A stretch of 64,000 nt of DNA from Prado023 sp963736425. GTDB lineage: Bacteria; Actinomycetota; Actinomycetes; S36-B12; CAIYMF01. A program made the position numbers and the translations under genes. The notes under the pieces were generated by a model. It ran no database searches. It saw nothing but the letters and a program-made list of their open reading frames with translations, and was not told the DNA's origin. The stretch lies in the NCBI GenBank assembly GCA_963736425.1, contig CAVTOX010000016.1:47553-111552 (forward strand), read 5' to 3'. Positions 40,432 to 49,944 of this stretch are shown here, piece after piece (within the stretch, counting starts at the first letter, position 1; the number at the start of each line of letters is the position of its first letter).

Positions 40432-42756
40432 TCAGGCGCCGGTGACGCTGCGGAAGTTGCGCAGGCGCAGGCTGTTGGTGACGACGAACACCGACGAGAA
40501 GGCCATGGCGGCGCCGGCGATGAACGGGTTGAGCAGGCCGAGCATCGCCATCGGGATGGCGGCCACGTTGTAGGCGAAGGCCCAGAACAGGTTGCCCTTG
40601 ATGATCCGTAGGGTGCGCCGTGACAGCCGGATCGCGTCGACAGCCGCGCGCGGGTCTCCGCGAACCAGGGTCAGGTCCGCCGCGGCGATGGCCACGTCGG
40701 TGCCGGTGCCCATCGCGATGCCGAGGTCCGCGGTCGCCAGGGCAGCAGCGTCGTTGACCCCGTCGCCGACCATTGCCACCACGCGCCCGCGGTGCTGCAG
40801 CTCTTGCACGGCCGCCACCTTGCCCTCGGGAAGGACCCCAGCGATCACCTCGGTGATGCCGACCTCGTCGGCGATCGCGCGCGCGGCCAGGGGGTTGTCG
40901 CCGGTGAGCAGCACGGGCGACAACCCCAGTGCGCGCAGCTCGGCTACAGCCTGCGCGGAGGTCGGCTTCACGGTGTCGGCCACCTCGATGACGCCACGTG
41001 CGGCGCCGTCCCAGCCGACCGCGACGGCGGTGCGGCCCAGGTGGTGAGCGGCCTCGAGGCGCGTGCGGAGATCGTCGGTCAGGACCATGCCCCACTGGGT
41101 GGCCAGCCATTCCGGGCGACCGGCGACGACGTGGCGGCCACCGACCAGGCCCTCCACGCCCAGGCCAGGGGTGGCCCGGAAGTCGGTCACGGCAGGCGCG
41201 TCAGGCAGCTGGTGGTCGATTCGGTCGACCAGATCGACTACCAGCTGGGTCGCCGCTGCCGCGATTGCCTCGCCGACCGGGTGCTCGGAGGCGTCCTCGA
41301 CCGCTCCTGCCATCGCCAGGACGTCGGACTCCGACACGCCTGCGGCGGCATGCACGGCGACGACCTGCATCCGTCCGCTCGTGAGCGTCCCCGTCTTGTC
41401 GAGCACGATCGTGTCCACCCGGCGGGTCGACTCGAGCACCTCGGGTCCGCGGATCAGGATGCCCATCTGGGCCCCTCGCCCGGTGCCCACGAGCAGGGCG
41501 GTGGGTGTTGCCAGGCCGAGCGCGCACGGGCAGGCGATGATGAGGACGGCCACGGCCGCGCTGAAGGCGGCCTGGGGCGCGTGACCCGTGGCCAGCCACG
41601 CGACCAGGGTGAAGAGGCTCAGCGAGATGACCACCGGCACGAACACCGCGGACACCCGGTCGGCCAGTCGCTGGACAGGGGCCTTGCCGGCCTGCGCTGC
41701 GGAGACCAGCCTGGCCATCTGCGCCAGCTGGGTATCCGCCCCCACGCGGGTGGCGCGCACCACGAGGCGGCCACCGGCGTTGATCGTGGCGCCCACGACC
41801 GCATCACCGGGCCCCACCTCGACCGGGACTGGCTCGCCGGTGAGCATCGAGGCGTCGATCGCCGAGGTGCCGGAAACCACCACGCCGTCCGTGGCGACCT
41901 TCTCGCCCGGCCGGACGACGAACTCCTCGTCGACGAGCAGGTCGCCGACGGGGATCCGTTGCTCGACGCCGCCGCGCAGCACCGCGACCTCCTTGGCGCC
42001 CATGTCGAGAAGGGCGCGCAGGGCCTCACCGGAGCTGCGCTTGGCACGCGCCTCGAGGTAGCGACCGAGGAGGACGAACACGGTGACCGCGGCGGCGGTC
42101 TCCAGGTAGATGTGCGGCACGAGGTCGTCGCTGGGGCTCAGGACGGAGCCGGTCATCGTCATGCCGGTCATCCCCGCGCCGCCGAGGAACAACGCCCAGA
42201 GCGAGTAGAGATAGGCAGCCGACACCCCGATGCTGATCAGCGTGTCCATGGTCGTGGCCCCGTGGCGGGCGTTGACGTACGCGGCGCGGTGGAACGGCCA
42301 GGCGCCCCACACCACCACCGGCGAGGCCAGGGCCAGGCACGCCCACTGCCAGTAGACGAACTGCAGCATGGGGATCATCGACAGCGCGACGACCGGGATC
42401 GTCAGCGCGGCACTGATCTGCAGGCGTTGGCGCAGCGCGACCATCTCGTGGTCAACCGGCGGGGCGACGTCATCGCCGGCTGTCGGGCCCTGCTGGGGGG
42501 GCGCCGGCAGGACCGCGGTGTAGCCCGTGGCCTCCACGGTGGCGATCGCCGCGGCAACGTCCGTGCCCTCCGGCAGGCTCACGTGGGCGCGCTCGGTCGC
42601 GTAGTTCACCGAGGCCTCGACCCCGGGCATCCGGTTGAGCTTCTTCTCGATTCGGGCGGCGCACGACGCGCAGGTCATGCCGCCGATCTCGAGCTCGAGG
42701 ATGTTGCGAGCGTCGGGGATGGATGTGGATGGACCGGCGCCCGTGGTCCCTGTCAT
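40432..42756 (-). CDS. copA: Copper-exporting P1B-type ATPase
   Basis: Pumps Cu(I) out across the inner membrane with ATP. 774 residues. One N-terminal heavy-metal domain (GGMTCASCAARIEKKL), eight transmembrane helices, the metal site ACPCALGLATP (CPC) in TM6, phosphorylation site DKTGTLTSGR, the SEHPVG motif, and the hinge GDGVNDAAALATADLG. The frame is intact. It overlaps the csoR stop by 4 nt, so csoR-copA is one operon controlled by the palindrome at 43060. The missing polar loops make a Cu(I) rather than zinc specificity most likely. Confidence 0.95.
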   Translation of the reverse strand: MTGTTGAGPSTSIPDARNILELEIGGMTCASCAARIEKKLNRMPGVEASVNYATERAHVSLPEGTDVAAAIATVEATGYTAVLPAPPQQGPTAGDDVAPPVDHEMVALRQRLQISAALTIPVVALSMIPMLQFVYWQWACLALASPVVVWGAWPFHRAAYVNARHGATTMDTLISIGVSAAYLYSLWALFLGGAGMTGMTMTGSVLSPSDDLVPHIYLETAAAVTVFVLLGRYLEARAKRSSGEALRALLDMGAKEVAVLRGGVEQRIPVGDLLVDEEFVVRPGEKVATDGVVVSGTSAIDASMLTGEPVPVEVGPGDAVVGATINAGGRLVVRATRVGADTQLAQMARLVSAAQAGKAPVQRLADRVSAVFVPVVISLSLFTLVAWLATGHAPQAAFSAAVAVLIIACPCALGLATPTALLVGTGRGAQMGILIRGPEVLESTRRVDTIVLDKTGTLTSGRMQVVAVHAAAGVSESDVLAMAGAVEDASEHPVGEAIAAAATQLVVDLVDRIDHQLPDAPAVTDFRATPGLGVEGLVGGRHVVAGRPEWLATQWGMVLTDDLRTRLEAAHHLGRTAVAVGWDGAARGVIEVADTVKPTSAQAVAELRALGLSPVLLTGDNPLAARAIADEVGITEVIAGVLPEGKVAAVQELQHRGRVVAMVGDGVNDAAALATADLGIAMGTGTDVAIAAADLTLVRGDPRAAVDAIRLSRRTLRIIKGNLFWAFAYNVAAIPMAMLGLLNPFIAGAAMAFSSVFVVTNSLRLRNFRSVTGA

Positions 42757-43049
42757 GAGCGCACCAGGCGGGCGATGGCGGCTGACGCCTCCTTGAGCTT
42801 CAGCTCGCCGACATCCCCGCCCTCGGCCACCGCATGGGCCACGCAGTGTGAGAGGTGGTCGTCGAGCATCAGCAGGGCGACCGACTCCAGGGCCCGGGTC
42901 GTGGCCGACACCTGGGTGAGCACGTCGATGCAGTACGTGTCCTCATCGACCATGCGCTGCAGGCCGCGGACCTGGCCCTCGATCCGACGGAGCCGGCGCT
43001 GGATGTCGTCGCGGTTGTCCGCGTAGCCGGGGCTCGCTGTATCGGTCAT
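42753..43049 (-). CDS. csoR: CsoR-type copper-sensing repressor
   Basis: A 98-residue all-helical DUF156 repressor that leaves DNA on Cu(I) binding. The W-X-Y fingerprint Cys-His-Cys is visible as Cys in EDTYCIDVL and His and Cys in DDHLSHCV. RRLRRIEGQVRGLQRMV is the DNA-contact helix. ATG 43049 has TACCCT as a -10 box 6 nt upstream and no Shine-Dalgarno. The operator overlaps this -10, so the operon is autorepressed. Confidence 0.94.
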   Translation of the reverse strand: MTDTASPGYADNRDDIQRRLRRIEGQVRGLQRMVDEDTYCIDVLTQVSATTRALESVALLMLDDHLSHCVAHAVAEGGDVGELKLKEASAAIARLVRS

Positions 43050-43055
43050 ACGTTC

Positions 43056-43061
43056 AGGGTA
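43056..43061 (-). promoter_or_regulatory. -10 box of csoR-copA
   Basis: TACCCT on the minus strand ends 6 nt before the ATG at 43049 and overlaps the CsoR operator. Confidence 0.55.
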
Positions 43062-43074
43062 CCCCTAGGGGGTA
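43060..43074. promoter_or_regulatory. CsoR operator
   Basis: TACCCCTAGGGGGTA, a near-perfect palindrome of the A/T-flanked C-run/G-run kind bound by CsoR-family repressors. It overlaps the csoR-copA promoter. A similar site lies at 53445. Confidence 0.75.
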
Positions 43075-43094
43075 TGCAAGGTCAACCGGTCGAG

Positions 43095-44577
43095 TCATCG
43101 CAGGGGGTCGATCCACCCTGTCGGCGAGAGGAAGCCCGGCGCGAGCCCGGGCCATCCACCCGGGGGATCGCCCTCCGGTGGCACGACGTCCGCGCCGGTG
43201 ACCTCGCCCCCGGGGGCCAGCGACACGACGGACCTGTTCTCCTCGCCCGGTGCCAGGCGGATCGTGGGGCCCGACGGGATCCCGGAGTCCGTCACCCAGC
43301 GAGTCGGCAGGTATCCGGCGTCGGCTGCTCCGAGGCGGACTCCCAGGGAGTACTCGCCGGGGGGGACCGGGCCCACGGTCAGGCGGATCGAGTCCGCCGG
43401 GGGCGGTCCGGCCGCGGGGGCCGCCACATCCCCGGACTCACTCGGGCTCCCCGTCCCCCCGATGGCCCGGCCGGTGAAGTACTGGCTGTAGGTCCGGCCG
43501 CTGGTGGTGAGCGTGCACGATGGCCCTCACCGGTTCGGCGAGATCAGCCCCGCGCACGTCCAGGCTGACGAAGGCGGGCCGGGTCAGGGTGAGGTCCACG
43601 GAGTCGAGGACCTCGCCCTCACGCACCTCGAGATCGGGGACGCGCGCTGTGGCCTCCCGGCTCGGGTACCAGGGTCCCAGCAGCCCCCACGCCGGTTGCG
43701 CGACCACCGCCAACCGGGTTCCCGGGGCAACACTGCCGAGCCGGTACCTGCCGAGTGCGTCGGTGGTCGCGTGGGGTGGGCAGGCCGGCAGGCAGCCCAT
43801 GAGCCTGACGTCGGCCCCAGCGACCGGGGTTCCCGCATCATCGCGGACCGTCCCGGTGATCGCAGCGGCCCTGCGCAGGCCGATCGTCAGTTCCGCGGTG
43901 CTCGCCCCGCCATCGACGCGGAGGGCCTCCCAGGCGCCCGAGGGATCGTCCGACGGGGCGAGGTAGGCGCTGTCCGGTGGGAGGGAGACCGAGAGCTGCA
44001 GCGGAACGGGCGGGAGCCCGGTCAGCGAGAACCGTCCGGGACCCTCGCCGGGAAGGGTGGCGCCGACGTTGCCCGACGAAGGATCGCTGGCGATGAGCGC
44101 GGTCACGCGTGCTCCCTCGAGGGGTTGCCCGGTGCCCGCCGCCACGACCTGTCCCTGGGCAGAGCCCCCGACGGGGAGGTCGATGTTCGCCGTCGTGGTC
44201 GCCGTCGCGACCTCGATGACGCCAGCCTCGCCGAACGAGTAGGCGCCCGGCCAGTAGGTGTCGACGAGCTCCCCGAGGAGGGGGGCCTTCACCTGCACCT
44301 TCACGGCTCCCTCGGGGAGCCCCGGGAACGTGTAGCGCCCGGAGGCATCGGTGGCCGTGCGCTGGGCGGGCCGGATGGCTGACCCGCGGGAATCAACAGG
44401 GGTCAGGGTCACCCAGACGTTCGCCAGGGCCGTCCCGTCGCCGGTGACCGTGCCGGACAGGCTCCCGGTGGGCTCCGTTCCCGAGGCCGTGACGCCTGGG
44501 CCGACGACGAGCAGGATGGCCAGCGCGGGGACGAGGAGCGCCAGACGCACTCGGTGTGATGGGGCGGCGGTCAGCAC
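43095..44577 (-). CDS. Secreted carboxypeptidase-regulatory-domain repeat protein A, one frame break
   Basis: About 493 residues. The signal peptide is HRVRLALLVPALAILLVVGP followed by VTASG. Four or more Cna-B/CarboxypepD_reg-like beta-sandwich repeats follow: SLSGTVTGDGTALANVWVTL, GSAQGQVVAAGTGQPLEGAR, AITGTVRDDAGTPVAGADVR and others. CLPACP gives two near Cys. A shift near 43515 splits the last domain; the tail ends GWPGLAPGFLSPTG. GTG 44577 overlaps the stop of its tandem paralogue; an in-frame ATG at 44631 is less likely. Function unknown; surface or adhesive structural protein is likely. No LPXTG motif is seen. Confidence 0.8.
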
Positions 44578-46070
44578 GGCCAGGACGCCCCGGTGGATGT
44601 GGCGAGGAAGCCTCCTGCCAACCCTGGCCATCCCGTCCGGGCACTGCCCGGATCGGCATCACGTGCGTCGTCGCTCCCGGCTGCAGATGGGCACCCGGTG
44701 GCGCGACCCCCGGGGCCACCTTCCGCAGCCGTGGCCCCGACCGCGCCAGCCTCCGTTCCCGAGCCGCCCACCGGCGCAAGTTCGACCGCGAACTCCACGT
44801 CATCCTCAGGGCCCAGCTCGATGATCCCCTCGGGGGCGATTCCCGGGCTTGCCGCCCGATCCACAGCGGAGTAGCCCGGGTTCGAGGCGCCGGGCATCAC
44901 GCTCAGCCGGTAGGAGCCGGGATGGAGCGGACCCAGGCGCATGCGTCCAGGACCCTCCTTGGACCGCAAGGCGTAGTGTCGTTCGAACGAGTCGGTCGAG
45001 GAGACGAGCAGCACGATCGCGCCTGGCAGGGGGTCACCGGAGTCCGCGCCAGTGACCGGGACGGTCATGAACGCCGCCCTGCTCAGGGCGAAATCGACGT
45101 TGTCGATCGTGTCCCCGGGCGCCAGGGCGATGTCGTTCGCCTGCGACGCGTTCTCCCGGCCCGGGTACCACTGGCGAACGAGCTGATCGCCCTTCCAGGC
45201 GACCACTCCCAGTCGCGAACCAGGTGAGACGCCGACGATCTGGTAGGCCCCGGATGCGTCGCTGGACACGATGACTGGGCAGTTGGGCATGCAGCCCACC
45301 ACCTTGATCATGGCGCCTTCGACCGGTGCCCCCGCATCATCACGCACGGTCCCGCGGATCTCCGCCCCACGACGAAGCCCGACTGTCACCCCGGAGGTGG
45401 CCGCCGCGCCATCGACCTGAACCCCCTCGAACCGCTCGCCCGGGCCGGAGGCCAGGTAGCGGCTGTCGGCAGGGAGCCGCACCCGCAGCATCAGCGGGAC
45501 TGGTGGCAGCCCGGAGATCGCGAACGCGCCGGGCGCCTGGTCCCGGCTGGTGGACCCGATGGCGCCGGACTCCGGAGATGCCGTGATCATCGCGCTCACC
45601 TGTGCCTCGGGCACAGGGGCGCCGGTGTCGATGTCCACGACGCGACCGGACACCGAACCCCCGACAGGCAGGTCGATGTCAGCAGTCACGGGCCAGTCCG
45701 AGATCTCGAGGATCCCTGCCTGGTTGAAGGTGTGGGCATCCGGCCAGTAGGTGTCCACGAGCTCGCCGAACAGCGGGGCGCGCACGTGGACCTTGATGTC
45801 CTGGTCGTAGACCTCGGGGAACTCGTAGTGGCCGGACTCGTCGGTGAGGGTGCGCTTCGGGTTGCCGATGGGATCACCGCTGTCGGTCACCGGGGTGAAT
45901 GTCACCCACACGTTGGGCAGCGCCACCCCGCCGCCGGTGACCGTTCCGGAGAGCTCCCCGATGAGCGAGGCGGAGGCCGGTGCGGGAATCCCCACCACCA
46001 TGAGGGCTGCGAACATCCCGCCCACCACCAGGAGTCGATGGGCGTGCCACGTCCTCGGGAGCACCAGCAT
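44571..46070 (-). CDS. Secreted carboxypeptidase-regulatory-domain repeat protein B
   Basis: A 499-residue paralogue of the next gene, frame intact. Signal peptide LLVVGGMFAALMVVGIPAPA then SASLIG. The shared blocks with protein A are ELSGTVTGGGVALPNVWVTF, LFGELVDTYWPDAHTFNQAG, DIDLPVGGSVSGRVVDI, SGLPPVPLMLRVRLPADSRY, IRGTVRDDAGAPVEGAMIKV, the cysteine pair CMPNCP and WYPGRENASQ. The C-terminus is a low-complexity Gly/Ala/Pro stretch ending TGWPGLAGGFLATSTG. It starts 2 bp after the DUF2277 stop. Likely exported beta-sandwich repeats displayed on or released from the envelope. Confidence 0.82.
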   Translation of the reverse strand: MLVLPRTWHAHRLLVVGGMFAALMVVGIPAPASASLIGELSGTVTGGGVALPNVWVTFTPVTDSGDPIGNPKRTLTDESGHYEFPEVYDQDIKVHVRAPLFGELVDTYWPDAHTFNQAGILEISDWPVTADIDLPVGGSVSGRVVDIDTGAPVPEAQVSAMITASPESGAIGSTSRDQAPGAFAISGLPPVPLMLRVRLPADSRYLASGPGERFEGVQVDGAAATSGVTVGLRRGAEIRGTVRDDAGAPVEGAMIKVVGCMPNCPVIVSSDASGAYQIVGVSPGSRLGVVAWKGDQLVRQWYPGRENASQANDIALAPGDTIDNVDFALSRAAFMTVPVTGADSGDPLPGAIVLLVSSTDSFERHYALRSKEGPGRMRLGPLHPGSYRLSVMPGASNPGYSAVDRAASPGIAPEGIIELGPEDDVEFAVELAPVGGSGTEAGAVGATAAEGGPGGRATGCPSAAGSDDARDADPGSARTGWPGLAGGFLATSTGASWPC

Positions 46071-46072
46071 GG

Positions 46073-46294
46073 CTAGCCCCTGACCGGCGAGCCGCGGACC
46101 ACGAGGTCGGCGAGCAACTGCTCGGTCGCGGCCGCAATCGAGTCGACCGCGAGGTCGAAGGCCTGGGAGTTGTGCGCCGCGGGCGTGCGGAACCCGCTGA
46201 TCTTGCGGACATACTGCAGTGCGGCGGCGCGGATCTCCTCAGGACTCGGGTCCTCGTGGAACGGTGGACGAAGGGTCTGGATGCTCCGGCACAT
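46073..46294 (-). CDS. DUF2277 family protein
   Basis: A 73-residue small protein. It begins MCRSIQTLRPPF and contains EEIRAAALQYVRKISGFRTP, the full DUF2277 pattern. DUF2277 proteins are short and cytoplasmic, with no known biochemical role. ATG 46294; the stop is 2 bp before the secreted protein B start, so the two are probably cotranscribed, though a functional link is not established. Confidence 0.9.
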   Translation of the reverse strand: MCRSIQTLRPPFHEDPSPEEIRAAALQYVRKISGFRTPAAHNSQAFDLAVDSIAAATEQLLADLVVRGSPVRG

Positions 46295-46348
46295 GACGCC
46301 ATTGTGCGCCGGGAGTCCGCACACGGCACGGCGGACGACCGGCCTCAC

Positions 46349-46354
46349 TAGGGT
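46349..46354 (+). promoter_or_regulatory. -10 box of the DUF2804 gene
   Basis: TAGGGT ends 7 nt before the GTG at 46362; no clear Shine-Dalgarno. Confidence 0.45.
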
Positions 46355-46361
46355 GGGGGTC

Positions 46362-47342
46362 GTGGCTGAGATCACCGCCGCCGTCCCCCTGTGCGCAGCC
46401 AGGGGTCGGCTGAACCCCGACGCCGTCGGCTGGAGCCGCCGCCCCGTGCACACCGCCAACCTGCGGGGGTGGGGCCGCACGAAGCGCTTCGACTACTGGG
46501 GGATCGTCTCGCCCGATGTGGTCGTCGGGCTGACGATCGCCTCGCTGGACTACGCGGGTCTGGTCTCCATCGTTGTGGTTGACCGGCGCACCGGGGTTGA
46601 GACCATCCTCACGGGACTCTCGCCGCTGGCCCGCGGCTTCGAGAACTCCGACCGAAGCGGCGTGGGCGTGGCGCGTGGACGCGCACAGCGACTGTCCCTG
46701 TCCTTCGCCAGCTCCCCGGCAGGCACCCGGTTGGAGGCCGAGGGCCCGGGGGTCCGGTTCGTCGCCGACGTCGGGCGGGGCGCCGACAGCCTCGGGGTCG
46801 TGGTCCCGTGGTCCCCGCGCCGGTTCCAGTACACGGTCAAGGACGTGGGTCGACCGGTCACCGGGACCCTGTACCTCGGCGACGAGGAGATCCGAATCGG
46901 CCCCGCCGACGGATCGTTCGCCGTCATGGACTTCGGCCGAGGGAAATGGCCCTACTCGATCACGTGGAACTGGGCGGCCGGGTACGGCGAGGTCGCCGGG
47001 CGTCGGGTCGGGCTGCAGCTGGGCGGTCAGTGGACCGAGGGAACCGGCAGCACGGAGAACGGGATCTTCGTGGATGGCCGGCTGCACAAGATCCACGAGG
47101 AGCTGATCTGGACCTACGACCGCACCAACTGGATGGCCCCGTGGCGGATCGACGGCCCTCGGGTCCGGGTGGCCCTCGCCCCGTTCCACGAGCGGGACGA
47201 GCGCATGAACCTCCTCGTCTTCGCCTCCGAGATCCACCAGTGCTTCGGGATCTTCACCGGCTGGGTGCTCGACGACAGCGGCACGAGGATCCCGGTCGAC
47301 GGCCTCGTGGGGTGGGCCGAGGAGGCGCGCAACCGCTGGTAG
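46362..47342 (+). CDS. DUF2804 family protein
   Basis: A 326-residue protein spanning the whole DUF2804 domain: LRGWGRTKRFDYWGIVSPD, GLTIASLDYAGLVSIVVVD, DFGRGKWPYSITWNWAAGYG, GLQLGGQWTEGTGSTENGIF and WRIDGPRVRVALAPFHERDE. No signal peptide. The family is widespread in Actinobacteria and resembles lipocalin-like (AttH/CrtC-type) folds, but its role is unknown. The frame is intact. The start is GTG 46362 (MAEITAAVPLC), which has a -10 box just upstream. Confidence 0.88.
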   Translation: MAEITAAVPLCAARGRLNPDAVGWSRRPVHTANLRGWGRTKRFDYWGIVSPDVVVGLTIASLDYAGLVSIVVVDRRTGVETILTGLSPLARGFENSDRSGVGVARGRAQRLSLSFASSPAGTRLEAEGPGVRFVADVGRGADSLGVVVPWSPRRFQYTVKDVGRPVTGTLYLGDEEIRIGPADGSFAVMDFGRGKWPYSITWNWAAGYGEVAGRRVGLQLGGQWTEGTGSTENGIFVDGRLHKIHEELIWTYDRTNWMAPWRIDGPRVRVALAPFHERDERMNLLVFASEIHQCFGIFTGWVLDDSGTRIPVDGLVGWAEEARNRW

Positions 47343-47356
47343 CGCGCCGCGGCTCC

Positions 47357-47437
47357 GAATCGCGTCGGCCTTGAGCGGATCGCGTTCGTCGAGACCCGAC
47401 ACGATCCGGCGTCGGACCCAGCGAACCCAACGCGACC
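47357..47437. repeat. Intergenic units in alternating orientation (ATCGCGT type)
   Basis: Unit GAATCGCGTCGG (47357-47368), GGATCGCGTTCGT (47377-47389) and an inverted GAACCCAACGCGACC (47423-47437). Same architecture as the gaps at 55.4, 57.5 and 59.6 kb: two direct units then inverted units, able to pair. Confidence 0.4.
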
Positions 47438-47513
47438 TGGAGCCGGCTGCTCGGGACGTCCGACTCTCCCGGGTGCCGTACCGGCGGGTGTTGTCTGAAG
47501 GTGCGGGACCCTG

Positions 47514-48134
47514 ATGCGGGCGGCGCAGGACGCCGGGGTCACACGGTTCGTCTTCGTCTCGGCGGCAGGCCTCGGCCCGGACCTCGCGCGCATGGGACCC
47601 CTTCCGGGTGCCAAGTGGGCCGCGGAGCAGGCACTCGGGGGAGCCACGATGCAACGTGTGATCGTTCGCCCCGACATGTTCCAGGAGGTCTGGCTCGCCC
47701 CGATGACCGGAATCGATGCGACCGCCGGCAAGGCCCTGATCTACGGCCGCGGCGAGACCCTGGCGCGCTACGTGGCCATCGACGACGTGGCCGACCTCGT
47801 GGCGAAACTCGCCCTGGCCGACGACCCGCCGGAGGTCGTGGAGTTCGGGGGGCCCGAGGCGCTGACCCGTATGGAGGTCGTGTCGCGCTTCGAGGAGGCA
47901 ACAGGCGCGCCCCTCAAGGTCCGCCACGTGCCGCGGACAGCGCTGTCTGTCGGGCATCGGGTCCTATCGCGCCCGAAGCCCGAGATCGCCTCGCTCATGG
48001 GGATGGCGCTGTACGCCGACACCCATCCTGCGACCTGGGACGACGCACCACTGCGAGACGCCGGGATCACCCCGCGCACAGCGAGCGAGTTCATCAGCTG
48101 CGCGGCTCAGGCCACCCGGGCGCCTTCTGCCTGA
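47514..48134 (+). pseudogene. NmrA-like NAD(P)-binding protein lacking its N-terminal half-domain
   Basis: 206 residues of an atypical short-chain dehydrogenase (NmrA/SDR_a type): TRFVFVSAAGLGPDLARM, GAKWAAEQALGGATMQRVIV, RPDMFQEVW, ARYVAIDDVADLVAKLALA and VVEFGGPEALTRMEVVSRFE. Complete relatives start with a GxTGxxG nucleotide-binding loop and are about 90-100 residues longer; that loop is absent here, and the 170 bp upstream do not encode it in any frame. It is therefore probably a 5'-truncated remnant, although the ATG at 47514 has a weak GAAGG upstream. It cannot bind cofactor in the normal way. Confidence 0.65.
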
Positions 48135-48196
48135 AGCGATTTCGTCAGTGAGCGAACGCACATGTGGAACGCGCGCGCGTGCGCCTGCCGCGGGCG

Positions 48197-48202
48197 TAGG
48201 GT
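48197..48202 (+). promoter_or_regulatory. -10 box of the heterodimeric ABC exporter
   Basis: TAGGGT ends 7 nt before the GTG at 48210; same arrangement as at 46349. Confidence 0.45.
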
Positions 48203-48209
48203 CTCCCCG

Positions 48210-49944
48210 GTGATCGCCCTTCTTCGTACCCACCTCGCGCCCTACCGCCGCGACCTCGCGATCGTCATCGGACTGCTTGTCCTGCAGGTCATCGGCACCC
48301 TCTACCTGCCGGAGCTGAACGCCGACATCATCAACAACGGCGTGGCCAAGGGCGACACCAACTACATCATCCGAGTCGGCGCCGTGATGCTGTTCGTGGC
48401 GTTCCTGGTGGCAGTGGCGGCGATCGTGGGGCTGTACTTCGCATCCCGGACGTCCATGTCGGTCGGCCGCGACATGCGTGCCCGGATCTTCCGGGCCGTT
48501 CAGAGGTTCTCCCTGCGCGAGATGAACACGTTCGGCGCGCCCACCCTGATCACCCGCAACACCAACGACGTGCAGCAGGTCCAGATGTTCCTGCAGATGG
48601 CGCTGACGGTCATGGTGACCGCGCCGCTCATGGCGATCGGCGGCGTGATCATGGCCTACCGCCAGGACGGCCCGCTGTCGCTGCTGCTGCTCGTGATCGT
48701 GCCGATCATGATGCTGGTCATCGGCGGGGTGATGGTCAAGGCCGTGCCGCTCTTCCGGGCGATGCAGGTCAAGATCGACAAGATCAACCTGATCCTGCGC
48801 GAGAACCTCACGGGCATCCGGGTCATCAGGGCGTTCGTGCGCACCGAGCACGAGGAAGCGCGGTTCGCGGAGGCCAACGCGGACCTCACCGACACGACCC
48901 TGAGCGTCAACCGCCTCTTCGCCCTGATGATGCCCGCACTCATGCTGATCATGAACCTGTCCAGCGTCGCGGTGGTCTGGTTCGGTGGGAAGCGGATCGC
49001 CTCCGGGGAGATGCCGATCGGCAACCTGATGGCGTTCCTGGCCTACCTGATGCAGATCCTCATGTCGGTGATGATGGCCACGATGGTGCTGGTCATGTGG
49101 CCGCGTGCTGCCGCGTCGTCCGAGCGGCTCAACGACGTCCTGGCGGTCGAGCCCGACATCCACGACCCGCAGGTCCCCGAGCCGGGGCAGACCGCGATGC
49201 GCGGCACCGTCGAGTTCCGCGACGTCGAGTTCGGGTACCCGGGGGCCGCCGAGCCGGTGCTCCGCGGGATCTCGTTCACGGCTCGCCCCGGGCAGACAAC
49301 CGCCATCATCGGCTCCACCGGCTCGGGCAAGTCGACGCTGATCAACCTGGTTCCGCGGCTCTACGACGTCACCGGGGGCACGGTTCTCGTCGACGGGGTG
49401 GACGTCCGCGAGTGGGAGCGCGCCGCACTCTGGGCGAGCATGGGCCTGATCCCGCAGAAGGCGTTCCTGTTCTCCGGGACGATCGCCGACAACCTGCGCT
49501 TCGGGGCCCCTGACGCCACCGAGGAGCAGATGTGGCGGGCGCTGGAGATCGCGCAGGGTGCTGACTTCGTCCGCGCGCTGCCCGAGGGTCTCGACGCCCC
49601 CATCGAGCAGGGCGGTGTGAACGTCTCCGGTGGGCCAGCGCCAGCGCCTCGCGATCGCCCGGGCCCTGGTCCGCGAACCCTCGGTGTACGTGTTCGACGA
49701 CTCGTTCTCCGCCCTGGACTACGCGACGGATGCGCGGCTGCGGGCTGCACTGCGGGAGCCCACGCGCGAGTCCTGCGTGCTGATCGTGGCCCAGCGGGTG
49801 GCCACGATCCGCCATGCCGACCAGATCCTGGTCCTCGACGAGGGAATGCTGGCCGGCGTCGGCACGCATGAGGAGCTGATGGCCGGGTGCCCGACCTACG
49901 CCGAGATCGTGCTCTCCCAGCTCTCGGCGGAGGAGGCCGCATGA
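48210..49944 (+). CDS. ABC exporter half-transporter 1 (TM287-like), one frame break
   Basis: About 577 residues: a six-helix exporter membrane domain (residues 1-310) and an ATPase domain. Walker A is GSTGSGKS; the signature after correction is NVSGGQRQRL; Walker B reads VYVFDDSFSALD, with Asp where canonical NBDs have the catalytic Glu. That is the degenerate site of heterodimeric exporters such as TM287/288. A one-base shift near 49635 breaks the signature region. It overlaps the next gene by ATGA, so the two halves are made together. Multidrug or lipid export is inferred from the family. Confidence 0.9.
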
